A DNA stretch of 64,000 bases from Siminovitchia fordii DSM 16014 = CIP 108821 (GCF_000374565.1 NZ_KB894691.1:84600-148599); one strand, 5' to 3'. Counted from the stretch's first letter, positions 8,532 through 16,351 are shown. Notes: generated by a model not told the origin, from the letters alone. Numbers and translations are program-made.

Positions 8532-9770
8532 CTATTTTACTTCCGCCAGCTTTTGAACAACATATAAAAGGACGTTTGCTCCTTTTTCAATATCATCATC
8601 TAACGTCAATTCCTGTTCGTTATGGCTGATGCCATCAACGCTCGGAACGAAGATCATGCCGGTATCCGACACGCCTGCCATATATTTAGCATCATGGCCT
8701 GGGCCGCTGAACAAATCCATTGTGGAATATCCAAATTCATCTGCCGCCTCTTGGATAGCATCCTTAACGACCGATGAGAACAAGGTTGTCTCAGAGTTCC
8801 AATCAGTTGTAATCGTCAATTCCACTTCGCTCATCAACGCAATGGCACTAAGCTGTTCCTTTAATCTTTCGAACGCGTGGGACCTTAAATCATTGTCCTC
8901 GTGGCGGATATCGATTGTGAATTCCACCTCGCCAGGAATAACATTTGTCACGTTGGGGCTTACATTCACTTTTCCAACGGTTGTTTTTAAACCTTGGACT
9001 TCATCTGTAATCTCATTTACCTTTACAATCATCTTGGACGCAGCTACAAGTGCATCACGCCTGTTTTCCATTGGCGTTGGGCCTGCGTGATTTGTCTTTC
9101 CGGTCACCTTTACCGTGTACAAATCATTACCTTGGATACCCTGAACAACACCAATTGTTATATCCTTTTCGTGTAAAATAGGCCCCTGCTCAATATGCAA
9201 TTCAATGAAATTTTTCACGTTTGTTATTCGGTTTTGAATAGATCCCGAATAATTAATTTCATTTAAAGCCTGTTCAAAGGATATTCCTTCATCATCTTTG
9301 ATGCCGTAAATAAAATCCTTTGAAAAGTTTCCGGTAATTCCTCCGGATCCGAGCATTGGAGGTGAGAAGCGGGCTCCCTCCTCATTGGTGAAATTGATAA
9401 CCTCAATAGGGTATTCGGTTTCAATGTTGTTTTCATTTAAAACCCTGATGACTTCCAAAGCAGATAGAACACCTAAAATGCCGTCATATTTTCCACCGCA
9501 AGGCTGCGTATCCAAGTGGGAACCAATAGCAATAGATGGACCATCGTCCTTCTTGCCTTTTCTTCTTCCATATATGTTTCCAAAATCGTCTATTCTTACT
9601 TCAAGTCCTTCCTCTTTTAACCAGTCGGCAAATATATCGCGCATATTTTTATCGGCTTCCGACAATGCAAGGCGATTTAACCCTCCATTACCGGATGGGC
9701 CAATGGAAGAGCTTACTTTTAGTGTTTCAAGCAAACGTTCTTTGTTTACTTTTAATAATGTCTTCTCCAT
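8532..9770 (-). CDS. M20-family N-carbamoylase (HyuC/AllC-like amidohydrolase)
   Basis: A 412-residue zinc or manganese hydrolase of the allantoate amidohydrolase / N-carbamoyl amino acid hydrolase family. Metal and catalytic segments are present: GSHLDTQPCGGKYDG, NEEGARF, HIEQGPILHEK, a NHAGPTPM dimerisation-lid segment and GPGHDAKYM near the end. Family members hydrolyse N-carbamoyl groups to amine, CO2 and ammonia. The next genes act on amines and the regulon also includes agmatine deiminase, whose product is N-carbamoylputrescine, so I infer N-carbamoylputrescine as substrate. N-carbamoyl-beta-alanine is the main alternative. The ATG at 9770 follows GAGGAGG by six bases. It is the first gene after a sigma54 promoter. 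Confidence 0.85.
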   Translation of the reverse strand: MEKTLLKVNKERLLETLKVSSSIGPSGNGGLNRLALSEADKNMRDIFADWLKEEGLEVRIDDFGNIYGRRKGKKDDGPSIAIGSHLDTQPCGGKYDGILGVLSALEVIRVLNENNIETEYPIEVINFTNEEGARFSPPMLGSGGITGNFSKDFIYGIKDDEGISFEQALNEINYSGSIQNRITNVKNFIELHIEQGPILHEKDITIGVVQGIQGNDLYTVKVTGKTNHAGPTPMENRRDALVAASKMIVKVNEITDEVQGLKTTVGKVNVSPNVTNVIPGEVEFTIDIRHEDNDLRSHAFERLKEQLSAIALMSEVELTITTDWNSETTLFSSVVKDAIQEAADEFGYSTMDLFSGPGHDAKYMAGVSDTGMIFVPSVDGISHNEQELTLDDDIEKGANVLLYVVQKLAEVK

Positions 9771-9796
9771 ACGCATCCTCCTCATTCATTTTATTA

Positions 9797-9813
9797 ATGC
9801 AAGAAGCGTGCCA
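9797..9813 (-). promoter_or_regulatory. Sigma54 (-24/-12) promoter of the carbamoylase operon
   Basis: Reverse strand reads TGGCAC-GCTTC-TTGCAT, an essentially perfect match to the sigma54 consensus TGGCAC-N5-TTGCW. It lies about 27 bases before the carbamoylase start codon, so the transcript would have a short leader. Confidence 0.88.
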
Positions 9814-9862
9814 AAAATTTTTCCTTGCTAAACTTATAACATTAAATTCTTTTTAAACAACT

Positions 9863-9905
9863 TTGAACCGAATTCGACATTGAATGGTGCGAATTCGGTT
9901 CGATT
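9863..9905 (-). promoter_or_regulatory. Upstream activating sequence with perfect 12-bp dyad
   Basis: GAACCGAATTCG (9865-9876) and CGAATTCGGTTC (9890-9901) form a perfect inverted repeat with a 13-base gap, about 50-90 bases upstream of the sigma54 promoter. A diverged copy of the same block occurs at 10783-10825. Position and symmetry fit an enhancer for the sigma54 activator encoded at 10849. Confidence 0.7.
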
Positions 9906-10311
9906 TCGCAAATTACTAAAAAAGAATCTCTCAATCCTCCTAAAATTCACTGGGTTTACGCTCTTCATTATACATGGTCCTCTGTTTTAATTTAAGCCTT
10001 CCTTAGAGATAATGTTTAAATACCACTCCTACCATACTTGGCGGCTGTTTCTATGTCAAAAAACGGAATAATTTCATCGTCTTCGATTTTGCACTTTAAT
10101 CTTCTATTAAACTAAATCTATAGGAAACTGGTTACTTTACATCGAAATAAAAGCAGAAGTCTTCTCTCGGGAGATAATAGTCACAAATTCCACAAAGCTA
10201 AAATTCAGCTTGGGAAAAGATAACTGTTAAAGTTAAATGAGATTTCGGCTTCATAAAGGTAGCCATAATGACTTCTTTCATGAAATCCCTCTGTTTTCAA
10301 CTATTCTTGTT
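9906..10311. other. Non-coding or decayed stretch
   Basis: No intact gene is seen. Short peptides between stops on the minus strand (for example about 22 codons ending near 10030) look protein-like but are too short to assign. This may be further debris of the gene remnant to its right. Confidence 0.4.
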
Positions 10312-10690
10312 TTATAAATGCCCCATATGATCAAAATCAACTTTTCCATCAACAACCGTTACTTCTTCAACGGGTATTTCCAAATATACTTCGTTCCAAT
10401 ACAGCAATATCAGTAAAATTACCTACTTCGAATGTATCGTAAGCAGGGCCGTGTGAGTCGTTTATGCGAGAGCCATACCTCTATCCCCATTCACTTCACG
10501 TTCCTTCACAATTAATTTGGAAAACGAATTTTAGGAAACCCGTCACGCGAGTTTGCAAGTTTTTGTGGTCCCAATTTGAAATCGAAGCAGTTCTTGGCCA
10601 GTCGGAAAGTTCAGTAAATACCGCATTACTTGAATGACTACAACAGATACCTATTGATATAAAACCCCAATAACCTCACCATATCCCCGT
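10312..10690 (-). pseudogene. Decayed YtcJ-type amidohydrolase remnant
   Basis: Reverse-strand pieces in different frames resemble one metal-dependent amidohydrolase. There is an early SNAVFT-type N-terminal strand, then VNGDRGMALA, then NDSHGPAYDTFEVGNFTDIAVLERSIF, and, after an extra G in a TTTGGAA run, EIPVEEVTVVDGKVDF with a stop at 10312. That order (HxxGDRA-like loop, then G-x-x-A-D-I-V-V-L-D, then the EIPVEEI tail) is typical of the Amidohydrolase_3 / YtcJ group, whose members are about 530 residues. Here only about 125 codons survive, with several frameshifts and a large internal deletion. A well-formed sigma54 promoter (10705-10720) still faces it. Confidence 0.6.
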
Positions 10691-10704
10691 CATTTTTTCA
10701 CAAG

Positions 10705-10720
10705 TGCAAGAATTGTACCA
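10705..10720 (-). promoter_or_regulatory. Sigma54 (-24/-12) promoter facing the amidohydrolase remnant
   Basis: Reverse strand reads TGGTAC-AATTC-TTGCA, one mismatch from the consensus in the -24 element. It points leftward into the pseudogene at 10312-10690. Confidence 0.72.
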
Positions 10721-10750
10721 AAACTTAAATCCCTTAAAAAACAAAAACCT

Positions 10751-10778
10751 TTCACGTAGTAGGATAGTAATATATAAT
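10751..10778 (+). promoter_or_regulatory. Likely sigmaA promoter of the activator gene
   Basis: TTCACG, 16 bases, then TATAAT (10773-10778), followed by the activator ribosome binding site AGGAGG near 10835. The -35 is weak. The diverged enhancer block at 10783-10825 begins right at the expected transcription start, which would allow autorepression. Confidence 0.5.
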
Positions 10779-10782
10779 AGAT

Positions 10783-10825
10783 TTGCACCGAAATTGAAAA
10801 GAATGATGCGAAAACGAATCGATTT
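10783..10825 (-). promoter_or_regulatory. Second copy of the upstream activating sequence
   Basis: TTGCACCGAAATTG...ATGATGCGAAAACGAATCGATTT aligns base by base with the dyad block at 9863-9905, with about a quarter of positions changed. It lies about 65 bases upstream of the sigma54 promoter at 10705-10720 and just upstream of the activator start codon. Confidence 0.62.
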
Positions 10826-10848
10826 GTTAATATCAGGAGGGCCTTTTC

Positions 10849-12234
10849 ATGAAAAATCATTTTTTTAACGATAAACACTTTCATCAAGTATTCAATCATT
10901 TAAAGGATGGTATATTCATAGCTGACAAAAATGGCGTTGCTCTATGGTGTAATGATACAAGCACAAAGCAGATCGGTGCACCGCGTTCCAGGATCATCGG
11001 CAGGCATGTGAATGACATGGAGAACAACGGTTTTTTCACCCCTTCTGTGACTAAGATTGTATTGGAAAACAGAGAAGTTGTGACAAAAGTCCAAACTTCC
11101 AAAGACCGACAATTTTTGGCGACCGGATATCTTGTAAAAATTCATGAGGACGATGCAGAATACATCCTCGTCCAAGTAAAAGATATTACCGAAACGGTGA
11201 AGAATTCATTTAAACTGGAAAAAGCGGAAGCGTTGATGAAGCAATATTGGGAAGAGCTTCAGGAGATGAAAAAAACCCAACAAAAGGAACAAACGAGCCA
11301 GTTAATCATCGGAAACAGCAAAAGTAATGAAGAATTATTAGATTTAGTAAACCGAGTTTCCAGCGTTGATGCGACGATCTTATTAACGGGAGAATCCGGT
11401 GTAGGAAAAAGCTTGATCGCCGGTGAAATCCATAAACATAGCACGAGAAGAGATAAAAATTTTGTCCAAATCAACTGTGGAGCCATTCCGGAAAACCTTT
11501 TGGAATCAGAACTTTTCGGATATAAGAAAGGAGCTTTTACCGGGGCAAGCCAAATCGGAAAAAAAGGGCTTGTCGAAAAAGCGGACGGCGGCACCTTGTT
11601 TTTAGATGAAATCGCTGAGCTTCCTTTGTCTCTGCAGCCAAAATTGCTTCAATTGGTCCAGGACAAGTCGTTTATTCCTGTTGGGGGAACAGAACTTAGA
11701 AAAGTCGATATCAGGATTATCGCCGCCACCAACCAAGATTTGCCGAAAATGGTCGAGGAGAAGAGGTTCCGCGAGGATTTGTATTACCGTTTGAATGTAG
11801 TGTCCATCCAAATACCGGCGCTTAGGGAACGGAATGAGGATATTCCGCCACTGGTCTATCATTATTTAAACCTATTTAATGATAAATATATGAAAAAATC
11901 ATCCTTGGACAAAGGGGTGCTGGAACATCTTCAGAACTACAGCTGGCCTGGAAATATCCGCGAACTCGAGAATATGATTGAACGATTAATCGTAACGGCA
12001 AAGTCGGATACTATCACTGTTTCAGACCTTCCGGATAAGATCTTATACGAGGAATTTATGGAGCATTCAATCCGAAAATTGAATAACCAAAGCCTTCCTG
12101 AATACCTGGAAAAAATAGAAAAAAGATTGATAGAGGAAGCCCAAATGAAATATCCTTCTACGAGAAAAGCAGCACAATCTCTAGGGTTGACTCAATCTTC
12201 TTATCTAAGAAGATTGAAAAAGTATGGAGATTAG
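10849..12234 (+). CDS. Sigma54-dependent transcriptional activator with PAS domain
   Basis: A 461-residue enhancer-binding protein. Residues about 8-115 form a PAS-like sensor (GIFIADKNGVALWCNDTSTK). Residues about 160-390 form the AAA+ domain, with Walker A GESGVGKS, the sigma54-contacting GAFTGA loop and Walker B GGTLFLDEIAELP. The C-terminus is a Fis-type helix-turn-helix (TRKAAQSLGLTQSSYLRRLKK). Domain order and length match the RocR/AcoR-like activators of Bacillus. It lies between the leftward catabolic operon and aguA, both with sigma54 promoters, so it is their likely activator. The effector may be agmatine, putrescine or a product; the PAS ligand cannot be told from sequence. Confidence 0.9.
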   Translation: MKNHFFNDKHFHQVFNHLKDGIFIADKNGVALWCNDTSTKQIGAPRSRIIGRHVNDMENNGFFTPSVTKIVLENREVVTKVQTSKDRQFLATGYLVKIHEDDAEYILVQVKDITETVKNSFKLEKAEALMKQYWEELQEMKKTQQKEQTSQLIIGNSKSNEELLDLVNRVSSVDATILLTGESGVGKSLIAGEIHKHSTRRDKNFVQINCGAIPENLLESELFGYKKGAFTGASQIGKKGLVEKADGGTLFLDEIAELPLSLQPKLLQLVQDKSFIPVGGTELRKVDIRIIAATNQDLPKMVEEKRFREDLYYRLNVVSIQIPALRERNEDIPPLVYHYLNLFNDKYMKKSSLDKGVLEHLQNYSWPGNIRELENMIERLIVTAKSDTITVSDLPDKILYEEFMEHSIRKLNNQSLPEYLEKIEKRLIEEAQMKYPSTRKAAQSLGLTQSSYLRRLKKYGD

Positions 12235-12262
12235 CGAGACAAATTATGGCGTGAAGCTTGGA

Positions 12263-12276
12263 TTTGCACGAAATTC
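12263..12276 (+). promoter_or_regulatory. Possible activator half-site upstream of aguA
   Basis: TTTGCACGAAATTC resembles the left half of the enhancer blocks at 9863 and 10783 and lies about 120 bases upstream of the aguA sigma54 promoter. A second half is not clear, so this is weaker than the other two. Confidence 0.45.
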
Positions 12277-12391
12277 AGGATAATCTTATGAACAATAGGG
12301 TAATCTTTAGTCCGTCAAACTAGATTTTCATACCTTTAGTTAGCGATGTATTTTCCTACTCTTTTTAACCCCTTACGGGGCATCTTTTTTA

Positions 12392-12407
12392 TGGCATGAA
12401 AATTGCA
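12392..12407 (+). promoter_or_regulatory. Sigma54 (-24/-12) promoter of aguA
   Basis: TGGCAT-GAAAA-TTGCA, one mismatch from consensus in the -24 element, correctly spaced, about 37 bases before the aguA start codon. Confidence 0.85.
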
Positions 12408-12443
12408 TGATATTATAATGAACATAATTGGAGGGGATCATTT

Positions 12444-13541
12444 ATGGCACGTACGATAGATAGTACACCAAAAAAAGACGGCTTCAGAATGCCCGGAGAA
12501 TTTGAGGAACACGAAGGCACATGGATGCTATGGCCTATGAGAACAGACACTTGGAGATCCGGAGCGAAACCTGCTCAAAGAGCTTTTGCAGAGGTGGCGA
12601 AAGCGATTTCGGAATTTGAACCGGTAACGGTATGTGTCAATGCGGAGCAATTTGAAAACGCCCGCGCTCTATTGAACGATAATATAAGAGTGGTTGAAAT
12701 TTCATCCAATGATGCTTGGATGCGTGATATCGGACCCACATTTGTAAAAAATGACAAGGGTGAGATACGCGGTGTAGACTGGCAATTCAATGCCTGGGGC
12801 GGTTTGGACGAAGGACTATACTTCCCATGGGACAAGGATCAGCTTGTCAAACAAAAAGTAATGGAGATTGAAAACATAGATCGATATAATGCAAAAGATT
12901 TCGTATTGGAAGGTGGAGCCATCCACGTTGACGGTGAAGGAACCCTCATAACCACTGAACAATGTGTATTAAATTCAAACCGGAATCCTCACATGTCAAA
13001 AGAAGAAGTCGAGAAAAAGCTGAAAGATTATTTGAATATCGAAAAGATCATTTGGATCAAGGATGGTCTTGTTGACGATGAAACTGACGGACACGTAGAC
13101 GAAGTATTATTTTATGTGCGCCCTGGGGAAGTGGCCATCGGCTGGACAGACGATCCTGAACATCCTCATTATGAAGTCCTTCAAAAGGCTTACAAGCAAT
13201 TGGAACAGGAAACAGACGCCAAAGGGAGAAAGTTGAAAATCTATAAAATCCCGATGCCTAAACAAATTGCCATTACAGAATCCGAAAGCAGCGAGATCGA
13301 TTTTGCCGCTGATGCTTTCGACCGTTCTGGTGAAACTGAATTCATTGCCACCTATGTCAATTGCTACATTTGCAATGGTGGAGTAGTCATTCCATCATTC
13401 GGCGATCCAAAGGATGAAGAAGCAGTTGAAATCTTCAAGAAGATGTTCCCTGACCGGAAAATTGTTACAGTGAACACTCGTGAAGTTTCCCTCGGCGGAG
13501 GAAACATCCACTGCATTACTCAGCAGCAGCCAAAGGCATAA
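12444..13541 (+). CDS. aguA: Agmatine deiminase
   Basis: A 365-residue guanidino-group hydrolase that converts agmatine to N-carbamoylputrescine plus ammonia. Family landmarks are EGTWMLWPMR, SNDAWMRDIGPTF, LEGGAIHVDGEGT, DETDGHVDE and, at the C-terminus, LGGGNIHCITQQ, in which Cys357 is the expected nucleophile. The ATG follows GGAGGGG. It is a single-gene unit with its own sigma54 promoter and terminator, oriented away from the operon of carbamoylase, aminotransferase and dehydrogenase genes. No nitrilase-type N-carbamoylputrescine amidase (AguB) or putrescine carbamoyltransferase is seen in the window. Confidence 0.95.
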   Translation: MARTIDSTPKKDGFRMPGEFEEHEGTWMLWPMRTDTWRSGAKPAQRAFAEVAKAISEFEPVTVCVNAEQFENARALLNDNIRVVEISSNDAWMRDIGPTFVKNDKGEIRGVDWQFNAWGGLDEGLYFPWDKDQLVKQKVMEIENIDRYNAKDFVLEGGAIHVDGEGTLITTEQCVLNSNRNPHMSKEEVEKKLKDYLNIEKIIWIKDGLVDDETDGHVDEVLFYVRPGEVAIGWTDDPEHPHYEVLQKAYKQLEQETDAKGRKLKIYKIPMPKQIAITESESSEIDFAADAFDRSGETEFIATYVNCYICNGGVVIPSFGDPKDEEAVEIFKKMFPDRKIVTVNTREVSLGGGNIHCITQQQPKA

Positions 13542-13548
13542 TGTATAG

Positions 13549-13583
13549 ATGACAGGCGGAGCATCTCTCCGCCTGTTTTTTTA
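13549..13583 (+). terminator. Terminator of aguA
   Basis: ACAGGCGGAG...CTCCGCCTGT stem followed by seven T, 10 bases after the stop codon. Confidence 0.88.
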
Positions 13584-13606
13584 CCGGGGAAGACGGATTT
13601 TTACCA

Positions 13607-13635
13607 TTGTCTTATGCGAATGAATCTCGTATAAT
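13607..13635 (+). promoter_or_regulatory. SigmaA promoter of tRNA-Pro
   Basis: TTGTCT, 17 bases, TATAAT (13630-13635), about 18 bases before the mature tRNA 5' end. Confidence 0.75.
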
Positions 13636-13652
13636 GAAAATGTCGTTATTTA

Positions 13653-13726
13653 CGGGATGTAGCTCAGCTTGGTAGAGCACTAGCATGGGGTGCTAGGAGT
13701 CGCAGGTTCAAATCCTGTCATCCCGA
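13653..13726 (+). tRNA. tRNA-Pro (GGG)
   Basis: Cloverleaf folded by eye: acceptor CGGGATG/CATCCCG, anticodon stem CTAGC/GCTAG with loop ATGGGGT (anticodon GGG), T arm GCAGG-TTCAAAT-CCTGT, discriminator A. CCA is not encoded. A single tRNA with its own promoter. Confidence 0.92.
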
Positions 13727-13820
13727 TACAAAACCTTTGATTTAGCAACGCCTTAAAGTCATTTGGAAACATTATAAAACCACACGAAATAAGATTTTCG
13801 CCGTCAAAATGTCGGCACGA

Positions 13821-13851
13821 AAAAACCCTTCTCAATTGAGAAGGGTTTTAA
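13821..13851. terminator. Bidirectional terminator-like hairpin
   Basis: AAAACCCTTCTCAATTGAGAAGGGTTTT, a perfect stem with T/A runs on both sides. It is part of a roughly 45-base sequence (13795-13839) that reappears at 62324-62375. Confidence 0.75.
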
Positions 13852-13965
13852 TTTGCATATTCAATTTCCACGATCGATTCATATGTGAAATCCAGAATAT
13901 TATACTTAGGCCATCTAACATTTGCTCCGATAAGATAGGAATAAACTACATTGTTCTAAATAAAT

Positions 13966-14135
13966 TTACTTTTCCTTGAGTGGAATAATCAATGATTCGA
14001 TGATGCCGAGGTGGATACCTTCATGCCAAGTGACAAATCGAGGCTGGGCTTCAACCGTATCTAACATTAGTGAGCGGATATCGAGAACCTCAGCGGATGG
14101 CACGTGATTGTTCCAATCATCTTGATGTGTTATCT
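13966..14135 (-). pseudogene. C-terminal fragment of an unidentified, possibly DinB-like protein
   Basis: The minus strand encodes about 53 codons without a start, preceded by a stop. It includes DDWNNHVPSAEVLDI and FVTWHEGIHLGIIESL and ends with a stop at 13966. The His-x-Gly-x-His spacing near the end is reminiscent of DinB-superfamily C-termini, but the match is by eye only. No upstream part of the gene is found, so it is a relic. Confidence 0.4.
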
Positions 14136-14191
14136 AAGAAAAGGCCTTTCCATTCCGAGTGAGTGATTCCGTAAAAAAGAGACTCCTATAT

Positions 14192-15607
14192 TTAGGAATC
14201 TCCTGGTACATTTTGATTAAACTTTTCTTCGAGTATTTGTAACGCTTCATCAATCTTCTTTTCGTTAAGTGCTTTTAACTCCTTTTTTAATTTATTATAT
14301 TCTTCTTCAATCCAGCTGTGGTATTCAGCATTTCTATTTCTTAAATAGTTGTAGCTTTCACCCGACATCAATTTTCGTTGCTGATATAAATATTGTAAGG
14401 CCGTTCCAACTTGGCTTCCTTCATCAAGCCTTTTTCTGTACTCATCTACTCCATAGCCAAAGATATCGAGCGAATTTCTTAATTTGTCATGTTCTAGACT
14501 CGTTTCTTTCTGCGTTTTCCACTTTTCCCAGCTTTTTGCAATCTCCTTCATTTGATCTAACTCGTTTTGCAGACTTTCCGCATTTTGCACGTCTTCGTAT
14601 GTACCCTCTGTAGCTTTGGCCACTTCCTTCAACTGTTTTTGGCCTTCATTGTCGACATTAAAACCGATAACATTGACAATTGGAGTAATATCAGACCCGT
14701 AAAGCTGTTTGGCGGCGGCAACGGGATCATCATCACAGGTTGAAACCCCGTCACTGACCAAATAAACTATATTCGTGTTTTGGTCTCCTTTGAATTCTGC
14801 TAAATCTTCTTGAGCTTCGTTGATCGCCAATTGAATCGGCGTCCATCCTGCTGGCTGAGCTTTTTCTAAAGAAGTTCGAAAGTCGGCTTTGTCGTATTTT
14901 CCTATCGGGTAGATAAGATCACTGCTTGCGCATGAACGTGCTTTGTCAGAATCACTACCTGTCCCCTCATGTCCGTATATTCGAAGTCCCACATTGGCTT
15001 CGGCAGGCAGGCCTTCCACGAAATTAGTGATTGCCTTTTTCGCTGCTGCCATTTGCGTTTCTCCGCCAAGATCCTTTCCCATGCTTCCAGAAGCATCGAG
15101 TAAAACAAGGACATTTAAATTTTCTTTGAACTGCATCCGAGGATCGTCAATATTCGGGTTGCCGATCGCTTGAAAGCGCATCTTGGCAAGTAGCTCCTCA
15201 GGCCCTTTAAAATCATGCTGAAAAACTGCCAATATTTCATTATAATAGTGATCAAGCTGTGCCTTTGTAGGATCACCCGAAATATCAGGCAGGTGCGCTG
15301 TCAATTCATCCAGCTTAGGATGGTCGTCCTCATGAATTCCGAAAAGCTGGGGACCTGTATATCCGGGGGGTAAAGCAGCTAATTCAGCTAATGTTTGCGG
15401 AAGTGGAGCAGGCTCAATGTCTTCAGCTATAGTTTGTTTTTCAGTCTCGCTTTCGGCTTGGGATTCTTTTTCTTTCTCGGATATTTCTCCATCATCCAGG
15501 GCAATGGGTTCATTTGGGACTAAATTTTTGTCATCATGGGCTTTTTCACCACAGGCAGTGAGGAGGAAAACGAAAACAGTCCATAATAAAAAATGTTTTA
15601 GTTTCAT
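14192..15607 (-). CDS. Von Willebrand factor type A domain lipoprotein
   Basis: 471 residues. A lipoprotein signal peptide (FLLTACG, lipid Cys near residue 19) is followed by a charged Glu-rich linker (about residues 25-75). A VWA domain spans about residues 165-350, with the metal-ion site LLDASGSMG and later SDGVSTCDD. A Lys/Glu-rich, probably coiled-coil tail (about 360-470) completes it. It should be anchored outside the membrane and bind a protein ligand or another subunit through the MIDAS. Related Bacillus proteins include YwmC/YwmD-type secreted VWA proteins, but its role is unknown. AAGGAGATATA precedes the ATG. It appears to be a single-gene unit. Confidence 0.85.
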   Translation of the reverse strand: MKLKHFLLWTVFVFLLTACGEKAHDDKNLVPNEPIALDDGEISEKEKESQAESETEKQTIAEDIEPAPLPQTLAELAALPPGYTGPQLFGIHEDDHPKLDELTAHLPDISGDPTKAQLDHYYNEILAVFQHDFKGPEELLAKMRFQAIGNPNIDDPRMQFKENLNVLVLLDASGSMGKDLGGETQMAAAKKAITNFVEGLPAEANVGLRIYGHEGTGSDSDKARSCASSDLIYPIGKYDKADFRTSLEKAQPAGWTPIQLAINEAQEDLAEFKGDQNTNIVYLVSDGVSTCDDDPVAAAKQLYGSDITPIVNVIGFNVDNEGQKQLKEVAKATEGTYEDVQNAESLQNELDQMKEIAKSWEKWKTQKETSLEHDKLRNSLDIFGYGVDEYRKRLDEGSQVGTALQYLYQQRKLMSGESYNYLRNRNAEYHSWIEEEYNKLKKELKALNEKKIDEALQILEEKFNQNVPGDS

Positions 15608-15689
15608 TATATCTCCTTATTTCAGCAAAATAGAATGTATTGTTAAATATTGTAACACAATTGAATCGATTAAAGATTTTCATATATAA

Positions 15690-15902
15690 ATGGTTGATTT
15701 AGAATTTCAACTTCAAAATGCCTTCAAGTCAAAAAACCTTACAAAGGAAGATGTAGAAAACATGACAAATCAAATTTCCGTTTTGGATGGCAAATTAAGA
15801 AGTGTTCACTTAAATGCTCACATTGACATGATTGATGTATTAAATGATGTTCAAACTAAATTGTACGATGAATTACGAGGATATTCTTCAGATCACCAGT
15901 AA
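15690..15902 (+). pseudogene. Small protein, probably an N-terminally truncated Spy/CpxP-like sensor fragment
   Basis: 70 codons. The C-terminal half (SVHLNAHIDMIDVLNDVQTK then YDELRGY) resembles the helical LTPEQ...YxxLRGY end of Spy/CpxP-type periplasmic metal-resistance proteins. It has no signal peptide or membrane anchor, no ribosome binding site before the ATG and an AT-rich upstream region, so I read it as a truncated gene. It could instead be an expressed small cytosolic protein. Confidence 0.4.
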
Positions 15903-16050
15903 GCCCATTCAAGCAACGCAGAATAAACACATAGTATTTATGATGAATATCTATAAAAGGGGTAAAAGCTTAGCCTCGCTCTTCAACAAAAGGGCTCTAT
16001 TGTGGAAGAATCCGAAGAATTAAATAACTTTATCATACGCCATGAAAACT

Positions 16051-16078
16051 TAAGCCCGGTTAACGCCGGGCCAGTTTT
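16051..16078 (+). terminator. Terminator-like hairpin
   Basis: GCCCGG-TTAACG-CCGGGC followed by CAGTTTTTATTT. No intact gene lies immediately upstream. Confidence 0.65.
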
Positions 16079-16119
16079 TATTTAACAAAAAACGAAAAAG
16101 CTTTTAAAGAGGACTTTTT

Positions 16120-16302
16120 ATGGATTTATTTTTAGTTTATTATTTTTTACCATTATTGTTTTCTATTTTATGGTTTTTAAATTTAGTGAAACTATTAGAA
16201 AACCTAAAACTAGATAAAAACATCCAAACTCAAAAAATACTGGGCTGTGTTTTAAGTATTGGATTAACTTTTTCCATCCTCTTATCAATTTTAGATCATT
16301 AA
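16120..16302 (+). CDS. Small two-helix membrane protein, unknown
   Basis: 60 residues, almost entirely two hydrophobic helices (about residues 3-25 and 38-57) separated by a short charged, Lys-containing linker. AAAGAGG lies about 7 bases before the ATG and a clear terminator follows at 16316, so this is a plausible single-gene transcript. I recognise no family. A small membrane-active peptide or transport accessory protein is possible. Confidence 0.55.
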   Translation: MDLFLVYYFLPLLFSILWFLNLVKLLENLKLDKNIQTQKILGCVLSIGLTFSILLSILDH

Positions 16303-16315
16303 TTTTAACATAAAA

Positions 16316-16351
16316 CAAAAAAGCGACCCTTCCATAATAGGGTAGGTCGCT
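16316..16351. terminator. Terminator after the small membrane protein
   Basis: AGCGACC-CTTCCATAATAGGGTA-GGTCGCT stem, flanked by A and T runs. Confidence 0.75.
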
